Shown: one piece after another, positions 18,206 through 27,298 of the stretch
Layout of the letters: the number at the start of each line of letters is the position of its first letter
Position numbering within the stretch: position 1 is the first letter of the stretch
NCBI RefSeq assembly: GCF_010500815.1
Contig: NZ_JAAAMG010000021.1
Span: 1 to 64,000 of the forward strand
Source: Jiella pacifica
GTDB lineage: Bacteria; Pseudomonadota; Alphaproteobacteria; Rhizobiales; Rhizobiaceae
Direction of reading: 5' to 3'
Length of the DNA: 64,000 nucleotides
Translations under genes and position numbers: made by a program
Notes under the pieces: generated by a model
What the model saw: only the letters and a program-made list of their open reading frames with translations
Told to the model about the DNA's origin: nothing
Databases searched by the model: none

Positions 18206-18913
18206 ATGATCTCCGTCGTCTCGGTCGGCTCGCTCAAGACCGCCGGTTCGTCCACCGTTGCCCTCACCTTGGCGAGCGTCGCGGCGGCCGCCGACATTCC
18301 CGTCCTCGTCATCGATGCGGCGCGCGACGGCGATCTCGCCGCCTGGGCGAAACTGGCCGGCCTCCCGACGAAGATCACGGTCGAGCGCGGCCGCGACGAG
18401 GCGACGATCGAAAAGCTGGTGCGCGCGGCCCGCAAGCGCGGCGACCTCGTCGTCATCGACGCCGGCGACGAGGCGGCGACGATCCGTCTCGGCGCGAAAC
18501 TCTCCGACCGCGCGGTGATCCCGGTGCGGTTCTCGCCGGTCTCGGCGTCCTACGCGGTCGAAACCGACCGACTTCTCGGCAAGGATGCGGGCCGTGGCCG
18601 GCGCTCGCGCGACCGGTGTTTCGTGGCGAGCGCCGTTGCGACCATTCCGAGCCGGATCGCCCGCAGCGTCGAGGCGATCATCGAGGCGTGCGACACCCCG
18701 CGCCTGCCGATCGGCCTCGTCCAGCGCGCCGCTTACGAGGCGCCGTTCCTTTCCGGCGGGACGATCTTCACGCTCGACGAGGAACAGGCGCCAGGTCTCG
18801 ACCGGGCCCGCGCCGAGGCGGCGAGCCTCGCTTACGAGATCGGCATTCTCGGCACCCGCGAGGGCAGGACGCGCCCGGCGAGGACGGCCGAACGGGTGCT
18901 GGAAGCTGCCTGA
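18206..18913 (+). CDS. ParA/MinD-like protein with altered P-loop
   Basis: A 235-residue protein with the ParA fold pattern: the N-terminal strand MISVVSVGSLK, a loop, the helix STVALTLASVAAAA, a second strand (IPVLVIDAARDGDLAAW) that carries the ParA-type Asp, and a DLVVIDAGDEAA strand in the Walker B position. The expected KGGxGK[S/T]T loop reads LKTAGSSTV: the upstream signature Lys is retained, but the catalytic P-loop Lys is replaced by Ser. It may therefore bind nucleotide weakly or not at all. There is no ParB or replication gene nearby, so chromosome or plasmid partitioning is not suggested. The start ATG has AAAGG upstream. Its role is unknown. Confidence 0.7.
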   Translation: MISVVSVGSLKTAGSSTVALTLASVAAAADIPVLVIDAARDGDLAAWAKLAGLPTKITVERGRDEATIEKLVRAARKRGDLVVIDAGDEAATIRLGAKLSDRAVIPVRFSPVSASYAVETDRLLGKDAGRGRRSRDRCFVASAVATIPSRIARSVEAIIEACDTPRLPIGLVQRAAYEAPFLSGGTIFTLDEEQAPGLDRARAEAASLAYEIGILGTREGRTRPARTAERVLEAA

Positions 18914-18945
18914 CCAATTCTTCCGCAGAAATGCGGACGAAGTGC

Positions 18946-18977
18946 GAGGCGCGGGCTCCCGCCGGGGCCCGCGCCTC
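18946..18977 (+). terminator. Stem-loop after the ParA-like gene
   Basis: An 11-base-pair perfect stem (18946-18956 pairing with 18967-18977, GAGGCGCGGGC) with a 10-base loop lies 33 bases after the stop codon. It is followed only by GCGTCTTT, so the T tract is weak. It probably acts as a terminator for the ParA-like gene. Confidence 0.55.
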
Positions 18978-19105
18978 GCGTCTTTGAGGGGGGCGGGTTG
19001 CGGGCGTCGAGCCGCCTTGCAAAGCCCGTCCCGGCAACCCCATGTCCGCCCTGCTTGGCGTCGAGCGAACTTTTACGCTAACGTCAAAGTCAGGGAGGAA
19101 CAAAG

Positions 19106-20773
19106 ATGAACAAACCATGGCTCGGGCACTATCCGGATGGGGTGCCGTCGGATCTCGGCGAGGTCGGGTACCGCTCCCTGGCCGAGCTCTTGGAAAACGC
19201 CTTTCAGACCCATGCGGAGCGCGACGCCCTGCATTTCATGGGCGCGTCCTTCACCTATCGCCGCTTCGGCGCGCTGGCGCGGGATTTCGGCGCCTATCTG
19301 CAGGGCCTGGGGCTGCAGAAGGGCGACCGCATCGCCCTGATGATGCCGAACGTGCCGCAATATCCCGTGGCGATCGCCGGGGCGGCAATGGCGGGACTGA
19401 CCATCGTCAACGTCAATCCGCTCTACACGCCCGGCGAGCTGGCGCATCAGCTGAAGGATTCAGGGGCCAAGGCGATCGTCGTCCTCGAGAACATGGCGGC
19501 GACCCTCGAAAAGTGCCGCGCCAAGACCGAGGTCGAGCATGTCGTCGTCACCGGCCTCGGCGATCTTCTGCCGAGAGTGAAGGGTGCGATCGTCAACTTC
19601 GTCCTGCGCCGGGTGAAGAAGATGGTCCCGGCCTACGACCTTCCCGGCGCCGTGCGCTTCAAGCGCGCTCTTTCCATCGGCAGGAAAGGCATGGTGAGAA
19701 CGCCCGCCATCGCGCCGGACGACATCGCCGTCCTGCAATATACCGGCGGGACGACCGGCGTCGCCAAGGGTGCGATGCTGACACACGCGAACATCGTCGC
19801 CAACGTCCTGCAGTCGCAGATGTGGAACGCGCCGGCGCTTAAGCAGCTGGCGCCGGGCGAACAGTCGATCGTCGTCTGCGCGCTGCCGATCTACCATATC
19901 TTCGGCTTCACGGTGAATCTGATGCTGTCGGTGCGCAATGGCGGTGCGGCGATCCTGATCCCCAATCCTCGCGACATCCCGGCGCTGCTGAAGGCGATCA
20001 AGCCGTTCCGCTTCCATTCGTTCCCGGCGGTCAACACGCTCTACAACGCCATCGCGCTGCATCCGGAGGCCAAATCCGTCGACTGGTCCGCGATGAAAAT
20101 CTGCCTTGGCGGTGGCATGGCCGTTCAGGCGGCGACGGCCGAACGTTGGAAGAAAGCCACCGGCGTTTCGATCTGCGAGGGCTACGGCCTGTCCGAGACC
20201 TCGCCATCGGCCTGCTGCAACCCCACCGACCGCTCCGAATATACCGGTACGATCGGCGTGCCGCTCCCGTCGACGGATCTCGCCATCCTCAACGAAGAGG
20301 GGGCTCACCTCCCCCCGGGCGAGGTCGGCGAGATCGCCATTCGCGGGCCGCAGGTGATGGCCGGCTACTGGAACCGGCCGGAGGACACGAGGGCGGTGAT
20401 GACCGCGGACGGTTTCTTCCGCTCCGGCGACATCGGGGTGATGAGCGAGGACGGGGTCTTCAGGATCGTCGACCGCAAGAAGGACATGATCAACGTCTCG
20501 GGCTTCAACGTCTATCCGAACGAGATCGAAGAGGTGGTGACGCAAATGCCGGGCGTCGTCGAGGCCGCGGCCATCGCCGTTCCCGACGAGGCGTCGGGGG
20601 AGGCGGTCAAGCTCTTCGTCGTCAGGAACGACGAGGCGATCGGCGAGGACGAGATCCGGTCCTACTGCAAGGCCAATCTGACCGGCTACAAGCGGCCACG
20701 CATCATCGAGTTCCGGGACGAACTGCCGAAATCGCCGGTGGGCAAGGTGCTCAGGCGGGAACTCAGGAACTGA
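19106..20773 (+). CDS. fadD: Long-chain fatty-acid--CoA ligase
   Basis: A 555-residue adenylate-forming enzyme that activates fatty acids to acyl-CoA through an acyl-AMP intermediate. The motifs are complete: the phosphate-binding loop YTGGTTGVAKGAML, GYGLSETSP, the adenine-contacting SGDIGVMSEDG followed by RIVDRKKDMI, and the C-terminal catalytic Lys in SPVGKVLRRELR. The length and the N-terminal PWLGHYPDGVP sequence are those of FadD. ATG 19106 has an AGGAGGAAC-like site upstream. It is a single gene facing the phosphate regulon, with only 27 bases to the end of phoB, so the two converge. Confidence 0.95.
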   Translation: MNKPWLGHYPDGVPSDLGEVGYRSLAELLENAFQTHAERDALHFMGASFTYRRFGALARDFGAYLQGLGLQKGDRIALMMPNVPQYPVAIAGAAMAGLTIVNVNPLYTPGELAHQLKDSGAKAIVVLENMAATLEKCRAKTEVEHVVVTGLGDLLPRVKGAIVNFVLRRVKKMVPAYDLPGAVRFKRALSIGRKGMVRTPAIAPDDIAVLQYTGGTTGVAKGAMLTHANIVANVLQSQMWNAPALKQLAPGEQSIVVCALPIYHIFGFTVNLMLSVRNGGAAILIPNPRDIPALLKAIKPFRFHSFPAVNTLYNAIALHPEAKSVDWSAMKICLGGGMAVQAATAERWKKATGVSICEGYGLSETSPSACCNPTDRSEYTGTIGVPLPSTDLAILNEEGAHLPPGEVGEIAIRGPQVMAGYWNRPEDTRAVMTADGFFRSGDIGVMSEDGVFRIVDRKKDMINVSGFNVYPNEIEEVVTQMPGVVEAAAIAVPDEASGEAVKLFVVRNDEAIGEDEIRSYCKANLTGYKRPRIIEFRDELPKSPVGKVLRRELRN

Positions 20774-20800
20774 GGCGGGCCGACGCCATCGTTCGGCCGC

Positions 20801-21526
20801 TCAGCCGGCGGCCTTCTCCTTGCCCGCCTTCGCGCCGGTGAAGTTCTCGTCGAGCGCGTAGCCGGCGCCGCGCACTGTGCGGATCGGATCACGCTGGCGG
20901 CCGCGGTTGATCGCCTTTCTGAGGCGTCCCACATGGACGTCGACGGTGCGCTCGTCGACATAGATGTCGCGGCCCCAGACGCCGTCGAGCAGCTGTTCGC
21001 GCGAGAAGACCCGGCCGGGCGACTGCATGAAGAATTCGAGCAGCCGGAATTCCTTGGGGCCGAGCTTGATCTCCCGGCCGGCACGGCGGACCCGGTGGGT
21101 CTCGCGGTCGAGGTCGATGTCGCCGGCGCCGAGATGGGTGGCGATCTTTTCGGGCTTGGCGCGCCGCAGCATCGCGCGGACCCGGGCGACCAGTTCCGGC
21201 GTCGAGAACGGCTTGACGACATAGTCGTCGGCGCCGACGGAGAGGCCGCGAACCCGCTCCGATTCCTCGCCTCGGGCCGTCAGCATGATGATCGGCAACC
21301 GGTCGGACCCCTCGCGCTGGCGAAGCCGCCTGCAGAGTTCGACGCCGGACAGACCGGGCAGCATCCAGTCGAGGATCAAGAGGTCGGGCAGCTCTTCCTT
21401 CAGCCTCAGGTCGGCATCGTCGCCGCGGGCGATGACGTCGACCGTGTAGCCTTCGGCCTCGAGGTTGTAGCGCAGGAGAACGCCCAGGGCCTCCTCGTCC
21501 TCGACCACGGCGATGCGGGTGTTCAT
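20801..21526 (-). CDS. phoB: Phosphate regulon response regulator PhoB
   Basis: 241 residues: a receiver domain with acidic pocket VVEDEE, phospho-acceptor Asp in LLILDWMLPGLSG, Thr in MLTARG and Lys in DYVVKPFS, followed by an OmpR-type winged helix (RTVDVHVGRLRKAI and the VRGAGYAL hairpin). It is phosphorylated by PhoR under phosphate starvation and binds Pho boxes such as the one before pstS. It is the last gene of the phoR-pstSCAB-phoU-phoB run, five bases after phoU, and ends close to the convergent fadD. Confidence 0.96.
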   Translation of the reverse strand: MNTRIAVVEDEEALGVLLRYNLEAEGYTVDVIARGDDADLRLKEELPDLLILDWMLPGLSGVELCRRLRQREGSDRLPIIMLTARGEESERVRGLSVGADDYVVKPFSTPELVARVRAMLRRAKPEKIATHLGAGDIDLDRETHRVRRAGREIKLGPKEFRLLEFFMQSPGRVFSREQLLDGVWGRDIYVDERTVDVHVGRLRKAINRGRQRDPIRTVRGAGYALDENFTGAKAGKEKAAG

Positions 21527-21531
21527 CCGGT

Positions 21532-22275
21532 TCAGGCTCCGTTTCCACCGGGCGCCGGCGACGTCGTCACGTCGGTGTGGGCCAGCGAAGCCGTCTGATC
21601 GTCCTTCGGCCGCTCCGCTGCCATCTGTTCGCCGGTCTTGATGTAATAGACCGTCTCGGCGATGTTCGTCGCATGGTCGCCGATGCGCTCGATGTTCTTG
21701 GCGGTGAACAGAAGATGCGTGCAGGCGGTGATGTTGCGCGGATCTTCCATCATGTAGGTGAGGAGTTCGCGGAAGATCGACGTATAGACGGCGTCGATGC
21801 TCTCGTCGCCGTCGCGCACGGCCATCGCCTGCTTCTCGTTGCGGGTGGCGTAGGCGTCGAGGACTTCCTTCAACTGCTCGAGCGCGAGTTCCGACAGATG
21901 CTCGAGGCCGCGCACCAGCTGCATCGGCTGGGAATGCTCATGCACGGCGATCACCCGCTTGGCGATGTTCTTCGCCAGGTCGCCGATCCGCTCGAGATCG
22001 TTGGAGATGCGGATGGCGCCGACGATCTCGCGCAGATCGACCGCCATCGGCTGGCGCTTGGCGATGGTGCGGATCGCCCGCTCGTCGACTTCCCGCTGGA
22101 CGGCATCGAGAAGGACGTCGTCGGCGACGACCGACTGCGCCAGGGCCCAGTCGGAGCGCATCAGCGCGCTGACCGACTGTTCCACCATGCGCTCGGCCTG
22201 GCCGCCCATCTCGGAGATGCGGCGGATGATGAACTTCAGCTCGTCCTCGTAGGAGGTGACGATATGTTCGGCCAT
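21532..22275 (-). CDS. phoU: Phosphate transport regulator PhoU
   Basis: A 247-residue all-helical protein with two PhoU repeats, each with the metal-binding motif: NDLERIGDLAKNI in the first and KNIERIGDHATNI in the second. PhoU couples Pst transporter status to PhoR and keeps the Pho response off when phosphate is sufficient. It carries an extra 25-residue polar tail. It lies between pstB and phoB with short gaps (28 and 5 bases), as expected for one transcript. Confidence 0.96.
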   Translation of the reverse strand: MAEHIVTSYEDELKFIIRRISEMGGQAERMVEQSVSALMRSDWALAQSVVADDVLLDAVQREVDERAIRTIAKRQPMAVDLREIVGAIRISNDLERIGDLAKNIAKRVIAVHEHSQPMQLVRGLEHLSELALEQLKEVLDAYATRNEKQAMAVRDGDESIDAVYTSIFRELLTYMMEDPRNITACTHLLFTAKNIERIGDHATNIAETVYYIKTGEQMAAERPKDDQTASLAHTDVTTSPAPGGNGA

Positions 22276-22303
22276 TTGCGCGGCCTCCTTCGTGGTTGGA
22301 ACG

Positions 22304-23116
22304 TCAGCCGAAGCGGCCGGTGATGTAGTCCTGCGTGCGCTTGTCGTCCGGGTTCGAGAACATCTTCTCGGTCGGGCCGACTTCGGCGAGGTCGCCCAGA
22401 TGGAACATCGCCGTCAGCTGCGAAACGCGCGCCGCCTGCTGCATCGAGTGGGTGACGATGACGATCGTGTAGTTCTCGCGCAATTCGTCGATCAGCTCCT
22501 CGACCGTCGCCGTGGCGATCGGATCGAGCGCCGAGCAGGGCTCGTCCATCAGGATGACTTCCGGCGAGACGGCGATCGCACGGGCGATGCACAGGCGCTG
22601 CTGCTGGCCGCCGGAAAGGCCGGTGCCGGGCTCGTCGAGACGGTCGTGCACCTCGCGCCAGAGGCCGGCCTTGCGAAGGCTGGTATGGACGATTTCGTCC
22701 ATCTCCTGCTTGGAGTGGGCGAGGCCGTGGATCTTCGGTCCGTAGGAGACGTTCTCGTAGATCGATTTCGGGAACGGATTGGGCTTCTGGAACACCATGC
22801 CGACCCGGGCCCGGAGCTCGACCACGTCGATGTCGGGATCGTAGACGTCCTCGCCGTCGAGCAGGATCTTCCCCGCGACCTTGGCGGAGTCGATCGTGTC
22901 GTTCATCCGGTTGAGACAGCGCAGATAGGTGGACTTGCCGCAGCCGGACGGGCCGATCAGCGCAGTCACCTGGCGTTCGGGAATATCGAGCGTGATCCCG
23001 TTCAGCGCCTGCTTGGCGCCGTAATGGACGATCACGTCCTTGCTCGTCATCTTGATCGGTCTGGAAGCTTCCACGGCCGGGCCCTTGTGCAATGTCGCTT
23101 GAATGTTTTCCATCAT
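22304..23116 (-). CDS. pstB: Phosphate ABC transporter ATPase PstB
   Basis: 270 residues with Walker [10 protein letters not shown], signature LSGGQQQRL and Walker [13 protein letters not shown]. Together with NRMNDTI and the Q-loop block [18 protein letters not shown], which are specific to PstB, these identify the phosphate importer ATPase. Two ATGs in tandem (23116 and 23113) follow a GGAG; the first is used. The N-terminal 25 residues are an extension found in alphaproteobacterial PstB. Confidence 0.97.
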   Translation of the reverse strand: MMENIQATLHKGPAVEASRPIKMTSKDVIVHYGAKQALNGITLDIPERQVTALIGPSGCGKSTYLRCLNRMNDTIDSAKVAGKILLDGEDVYDPDIDVVELRARVGMVFQKPNPFPKSIYENVSYGPKIHGLAHSKQEMDEIVHTSLRKAGLWREVHDRLDEPGTGLSGGQQQRLCIARAIAVSPEVILMDEPCSALDPIATATVEELIDELRENYTIVIVTHSMQQAARVSQLTAMFHLGDLAEVGPTEKMFSNPDDKRTQDYITGRFG

Positions 23117-23125
23117 CGAAGGCTC

Positions 23126-24448
23126 CTACCAGCGGCGCTCGAAGCGGCGGCGAAGCAGGATCGCCGACACGTTCATGATTGCAAGAAAACCCAACAGGAT
23201 GATGATCGCGCCGGACGTCCGTTCGACGAAGGCGCGTTCGGCTTCGTTGGCCCACATATAGATCTGCACGGGCAGGGCCGTCGACGGGTCGAGCGGCGTC
23301 GACGGATAGTCGGCGACGAAGGCGACCATGCCGATCAGGAGCAGCGGTGCCGTTTCGCCGAGCGCCTGGGCAAGGCCGATGATCGTTCCGGTCAGAATGC
23401 CGGGCATGGCCAGCGGCAGGACGTGGTGGAAGACCGTCTGGTTCTTCGACGCGCCGAGGCCGAGGGCCGCGGCTCGGATGGATGGCGGCACGGCTCGCAG
23501 CGCCGCGCGCGTCGCGATGATGATGGTCGGCAGGGTCATCAGCGTCAGCACCAGCCCGCCGACCAGCGCAGCCGAGCGCGGCAGGCCGAACCAGTTGATG
23601 AAGACGGCAAGACCCAGAAGACCGAAGACGATCGACGGCACGGCCGCGAGATTGTTGATGTTGACCTCGATGAGGTCGGTGAATTTGTTCTTCGGGGCGA
23701 ATTCCTCGAGATAGATCGAGGCGGCGACGCCGATCGGCAAGGCGAGGACCAGGACGATCAGCATCATGTAGAGCGAGCCGATGATGGCCACGCCGACGCC
23801 CGCCGTCTCGGCGCGCGAAGAGGCGCCGGAGGTGAACAGGCCCCAGTTGAAGCGCTGCTCGATCGCCCCCTGCTGCTCCAGCTTGTCGATATATTCGAGT
23901 TGCAGGTCGCTGATCGGGCGGCGATTTTCGGGAACGTTGAGATCGTACTGGCCCTTCAGGGCGCTGTCGAGCTCCGAGCTGGCATAGAGCCAGACGTTCT
24001 CGGTGGTGCCGATCACCGACAGATCGTTCATCACGATGTCGCGCAGGGTGACGCGGGTGCCGGAGGAGATCAGGCCATTGGCGGCGCTTACCGCCTTCTT
24101 GTCGTCGGCGGAGATGCCGAGCAGCTGGATCAGGCCGTCGCGGGCGAGCTGCGGATAGTTCGCCATCAAAAGCTTGGTCTGGCTGTCATTGGCCTGTTCG
24201 GCGGTGCCGATAACCTGCTCGGAGAAGGTGATCGGAACCTGGATCTCGGTCTGCCAGAAGGCCGTGTAGCCCTTCGAGAAGATGCTCCACATCAGCATGA
24301 CGAGGAAGCCAAGGCCGATGGCGATGGCGATGATGCCGTAGGCCTTGAAGCGCCGTTCGGCGGCGTAGCGCTTCTTGATGCCGATGTCGCGTCTCGGCTT
24401 GCGGCCGGCAGCCGTGTCGGCGATGCCGTTTGCGGTGGCGTCGCTCAT
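23126..24448 (-). CDS. pstA: Phosphate ABC transporter permease PstA
   Basis: 440 residues, about 140 longer than E. coli PstA. The extra part is an N-terminal domain (one TM at about 38-60 and a periplasmic segment to about 200) of the kind found in rhizobial PstA. The C-terminal half is a standard six-TM permease with the EAA-loop sequence RAALRAVPPSIRAAALGLGASKNQ and the LGETAPLLLIG block. It pairs with PstC to form the channel. The start overlaps the pstC stop by four bases. Confidence 0.95.
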   Translation of the reverse strand: MSDATANGIADTAAGRKPRRDIGIKKRYAAERRFKAYGIIAIAIGLGFLVMLMWSIFSKGYTAFWQTEIQVPITFSEQVIGTAEQANDSQTKLLMANYPQLARDGLIQLLGISADDKKAVSAANGLISSGTRVTLRDIVMNDLSVIGTTENVWLYASSELDSALKGQYDLNVPENRRPISDLQLEYIDKLEQQGAIEQRFNWGLFTSGASSRAETAGVGVAIIGSLYMMLIVLVLALPIGVAASIYLEEFAPKNKFTDLIEVNINNLAAVPSIVFGLLGLAVFINWFGLPRSAALVGGLVLTLMTLPTIIIATRAALRAVPPSIRAAALGLGASKNQTVFHHVLPLAMPGILTGTIIGLAQALGETAPLLLIGMVAFVADYPSTPLDPSTALPVQIYMWANEAERAFVERTSGAIIILLGFLAIMNVSAILLRRRFERRW

Positions 24449-25935
24449 TCGTACTGCTCCTTGTATTTGCGCACGATGTAGAGGGCGTAGACGTTGAGGC
24501 AGAGCGTGATGACGAACAGCGTCATCCCGAGGGCGAAGGCGACGAGGGTCTGCGGCGTGTTGAACTCGAGGTCGCCGGTGAGCTGTGCGACGATCTTGAC
24601 CGTGATCGTCGTCATCGGCTCGAAGGGGTTCAGTGTCAGATTGGCGGCGACGCCGGCGGCAAGGACGACAATCATCGTCTCGCCGATGGCCCGCGAGGCA
24701 GTGAGGAGCACAGCCGAAACGATGCCGGGCAGGGCGGCGGGGAGAATGACCCGCTTGATCGTCTCCGAGCGGGTCGCCCCGAGGCCGAGCGAGCCGTCAC
24801 GCAGCGACGTCGGAACCGAGGTGATGATGTCGTCCGACAAGGAGGAGACGAAGGGGATCAGCATGATCGCCATGACGAGGCCGGCGGTCAGGACGCTCTG
24901 GGCCTCGATGAAGCTGACATAGTTGCCGCTGACGAGGCCGCTGATTTGCGCCGACAGGTCCCGCAGGAACGGGCCGACCGTGATCAGGGCGAAGAAGCCG
25001 TAGACGATGGTCGGGATGCCGGCGAGCACCTCGAGCAGCGGCTTGACGATCGAGCGGGTCCTGTTGTCGGCATATTCGGCCATGTAGATCGCGGCGAAGA
25101 GGCCGATCGGCACGGCGATCAGCATGGCGACCGCACCGATGTAGAGCGTGCCTGCCAGAAGCGGGATGAAGCCGAAGCTGCCGGCGTTGCCCGACGAACC
25201 GACGTTGGAAAAGCGCGGCTCCCAGACCGTGCCGAAGAAGAACTCGGCCGGCGAGATCCGCGAGAAGAAGTCGATGGTCTCGAACAGCATCGAGAAGACG
25301 ATGCCGACGGTCGTCATGATGGCGATCGACGAGGCGGCGATGAGCGCGCCGTTGACGATCCGCTCGACGTTGTTGCGGGCCCTCAGCCGCGGGGCGATCT
25401 GGCGGTAGGACCAGAACGTTCCGGCGACGGCGACGACGAAAACCACGAGGGTCATCGCCCAGCGGCTCCAGAACTGCAGGGAGTTCAGCTGGAGCGCCAA
25501 CGGGACCATCCAGTCGGTGGCTGCCGAAGCGGTCGGGATGCCGCGATTGCGCAGGAGGGCGGTGACGTCCGCGACCGGCGTCGTGTCGGTGATCGTCGCC
25601 CGCTCGTCGTCGGGCAGGACCCTGAGGCCGGTGCCGATGGATTCGACGATGCCGTAGGCGAGGCCCTCTGTCAGCTGCGATTGCGCGAGGACGCCCTCGG
25701 GAAAATTGCCACTGACATTGGTCGAGATGACGATCGGCGAGACGATCAGCCAGACGGCGAGGGTGAGCAGCGCCGGGATGATCCCCCAACAGGCCACGAA
25801 CGAGGCGTGGTAGGTCGGCCGGGAGTGCATCTTGACGCCGTCTTTGCCCACGAGAGCGCGGGATCGCCTATAGGCCATGACCGCGCCGACGAGGCCGATG
25901 ACGAAGACGATGGGAATGATCGTGAAGGTCGACAC
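24445..25935 (-). CDS. pstC: Phosphate ABC transporter permease PstC
   Basis: 496 residues, again much longer than the E. coli protein. About 190 N-terminal residues (an N-terminal TM, another TM around 50-70 and a periplasmic stretch) precede the permease core. In the core are AEFFFGTVWEPRF, IAVPIGLFAAIYMAEYA and the EAA loop SLRDGSLGLGATRSETI, all diagnostic of PstC. It is coupled to pstA by an ATGA overlap. A 170-base gap with a stem-loop separates it from pstS. Confidence 0.95.
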   Translation of the reverse strand: MSTFTIIPIVFVIGLVGAVMAYRRSRALVGKDGVKMHSRPTYHASFVACWGIIPALLTLAVWLIVSPIVISTNVSGNFPEGVLAQSQLTEGLAYGIVESIGTGLRVLPDDERATITDTTPVADVTALLRNRGIPTASAATDWMVPLALQLNSLQFWSRWAMTLVVFVVAVAGTFWSYRQIAPRLRARNNVERIVNGALIAASSIAIMTTVGIVFSMLFETIDFFSRISPAEFFFGTVWEPRFSNVGSSGNAGSFGFIPLLAGTLYIGAVAMLIAVPIGLFAAIYMAEYADNRTRSIVKPLLEVLAGIPTIVYGFFALITVGPFLRDLSAQISGLVSGNYVSFIEAQSVLTAGLVMAIMLIPFVSSLSDDIITSVPTSLRDGSLGLGATRSETIKRVILPAALPGIVSAVLLTASRAIGETMIVVLAAGVAANLTLNPFEPMTTITVKIVAQLTGDLEFNTPQTLVAFALGMTLFVITLCLNVYALYIVRKYKEQYE

Positions 25936-26032
25936 GGGGGCACTTTCGCCGAAGGAATTCCGGGGGACAAGGGGTTCGGTGCGGCGTGACGTCCTGTGGA
26001 CGGCACGTGTCGATCACCCTCGTACGGCGAAT

Positions 26033-26058
26033 CCGCTGGCCACGATTGCGGCCAGCGG
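26033..26058 (-). promoter_or_regulatory. Stem-loop between pstS and pstC
   Basis: A perfect nine-base-pair stem (CCGCTGGCC / GGCCAGCGG) with an eight-base loop lies in the 170-base gap after the pstS stop. No T run follows in the minus-strand direction. Such a hairpin between the binding-protein gene and the permease genes can protect the upstream message or reduce readthrough, so that PstS is made in excess. That role is inferred from comparable operons. Confidence 0.5.
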
Positions 26059-26105
26059 AGGAGATCGCTCGCGGGGCGAGACGATCCGTTCGAGCCGTGG
26101 CTCGA

Positions 26106-27155
26106 TCAGGACTTGGAGCCGAGGGCGGTGCCGTTCTCGAAGTTCGAGATCTGCTCTTCACGCTCATTGGCCGGCAGGGCGACCAGGCCGTAATCGACGG
26201 TCGGCGAACCTTCGCCGGTCATCTGCTCCGACAGGAAGAACTGGACGTATTCCGACAGGCCGGGAACGACGCCGAGATGGGCGCGCTTGACGTAGAAGAA
26301 CAGCGGACGCGACACCGGATATTCGCCCGACGCGATCGTCTCGGCCGACGGGACGATGTCGTTGATCGTGGCGACCTTCAGCTTGTCCTGGTTCTGCTCG
26401 TAGAAGGCGAGACCGAAGACGCCGATCGCCTGCTTGTTGGCTTCGATGCGGGCGAGGGTCTCGGTGTAGTCGCCGGAGATCTCGGAAACCGAACCGTCGT
26501 TACGGACGGACATGCAAGCCTCTTCGGCCGCATCTTCGTCCATACCGGACTTCGTGAACGCTTCCATCGCGCCCGAGTCCTTGCAGCCCTGCATCAGGAC
26601 CTTTTCTTCGAAGACTTCGCGGGTACCGTGGTTGGAAGCCGGGATGAAGGCGGTGATCTGCTGGTCCGGGAGCGACGCGTCGACCTGGTTCCAGGACTTG
26701 TTCGGGTTCTCGACGACCTTGCCGTCCTGGGGAACCTTGGCGGCCATCGCCTGGAAGACCAGCGCCGGGGTCAGCTTGAAGTCCGGGCCGGAGGCCGACG
26801 AGGCGAAGACGATGCCGTCATAGCCGAACTTGACTTCCGAGATCTCGGTCACGCCGGCGTCGGCGCAGGCCTTGATCTCGCTCTCGCGGATGGAGCGCGA
26901 AGCATTGGCGATGTCGATGGTGTCGGGACCGACGCCAGCGCAGAACTGCTTGAGGCCGGCCGAGGAACCGCCCGACTCGACGACGGGGGTCTGGTAGTCC
27001 GGGAAGGTCTCGCCGAAGTTCTCGGCGACGATCTGGGCGTAGGGAAGCACGGTCGAGGAACCGGCGACGTGGATCTGCTGGTTGCTCTGGGCCTGGGCCG
27101 AACCAATGAAGGCGGCGGTGCCGAGCGCGAGGCCGGCAATGAAGGTCTTGTTCAT
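26106..27155 (-). CDS. pstS: Phosphate-binding periplasmic protein PstS
   Basis: 349 residues from ATG 27155, which begins a signal peptide (MNKTFIAGLALGTAAFIGSAQA, cleaved before QS). An in-frame start 15 codons upstream would put polar residues before the signal and lacks a ribosome site. The mature protein has the phosphate-binding blocks VAGSSTVLPYAQIVAENF, VESGGSSAGLKQFC and the NASR segment. It captures phosphate for PstCAB. It is the first gene after the Pho box. The alphaproteobacterial form contains Cys residues absent from the enteric protein. Confidence 0.95.
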   Translation of the reverse strand: MNKTFIAGLALGTAAFIGSAQAQSNQQIHVAGSSTVLPYAQIVAENFGETFPDYQTPVVESGGSSAGLKQFCAGVGPDTIDIANASRSIRESEIKACADAGVTEISEVKFGYDGIVFASSASGPDFKLTPALVFQAMAAKVPQDGKVVENPNKSWNQVDASLPDQQITAFIPASNHGTREVFEEKVLMQGCKDSGAMEAFTKSGMDEDAAEEACMSVRNDGSVSEISGDYTETLARIEANKQAIGVFGLAFYEQNQDKLKVATINDIVPSAETIASGEYPVSRPLFFYVKRAHLGVVPGLSEYVQFFLSEQMTGEGSPTVDYGLVALPANEREEQISNFENGTALGSKS

Positions 27156-27259
27156 AGAGAGGGTACTCCCTGAGGGATTTCGGTTCGAACCGTGTTTCAT
27201 CAGCCGATCTGTGCGGCTGTGGTTCGCGGCTCTTGCTAAAGCCTGCCGACCAAACCCTT

Positions 27260-27277
27260 ATGACAAAGACATAACGG
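27260..27277 (-). promoter_or_regulatory. Pho box upstream of pstS (PhoB operator)
   Basis: On the minus strand the site reads CCGTTAT-GTCT-TTGTCAT. Compared with the direct-repeat consensus CTGTCAT-N4-CTGTCAT it has 5/7 and 6/7 matches with the correct four-base spacer. It lies about 105 bases upstream of the pstS start and just 22 bases after the phoR stop, the expected place for PhoB activation of pstSCAB-phoU-phoB. Read by eye, not scored with a matrix. Confidence 0.75.
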
Positions 27278-27298
27278 TTTTACGACGCTCCAAGTCGT

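Noticed and set aside
18206-18913. Plasmid partition or replication module
   Set aside because: No ParB, RepABC genes, iterons or origin features lie nearby, and the P-loop is not standard; the surroundings look chromosomal.
22256-24481. A 741-codon plus-strand open frame opposite pstB and pstA
   Set aside because: The product is Arg/Asp/His-rich without structure; the minus-strand genes have complete Pst motifs and operon overlaps.
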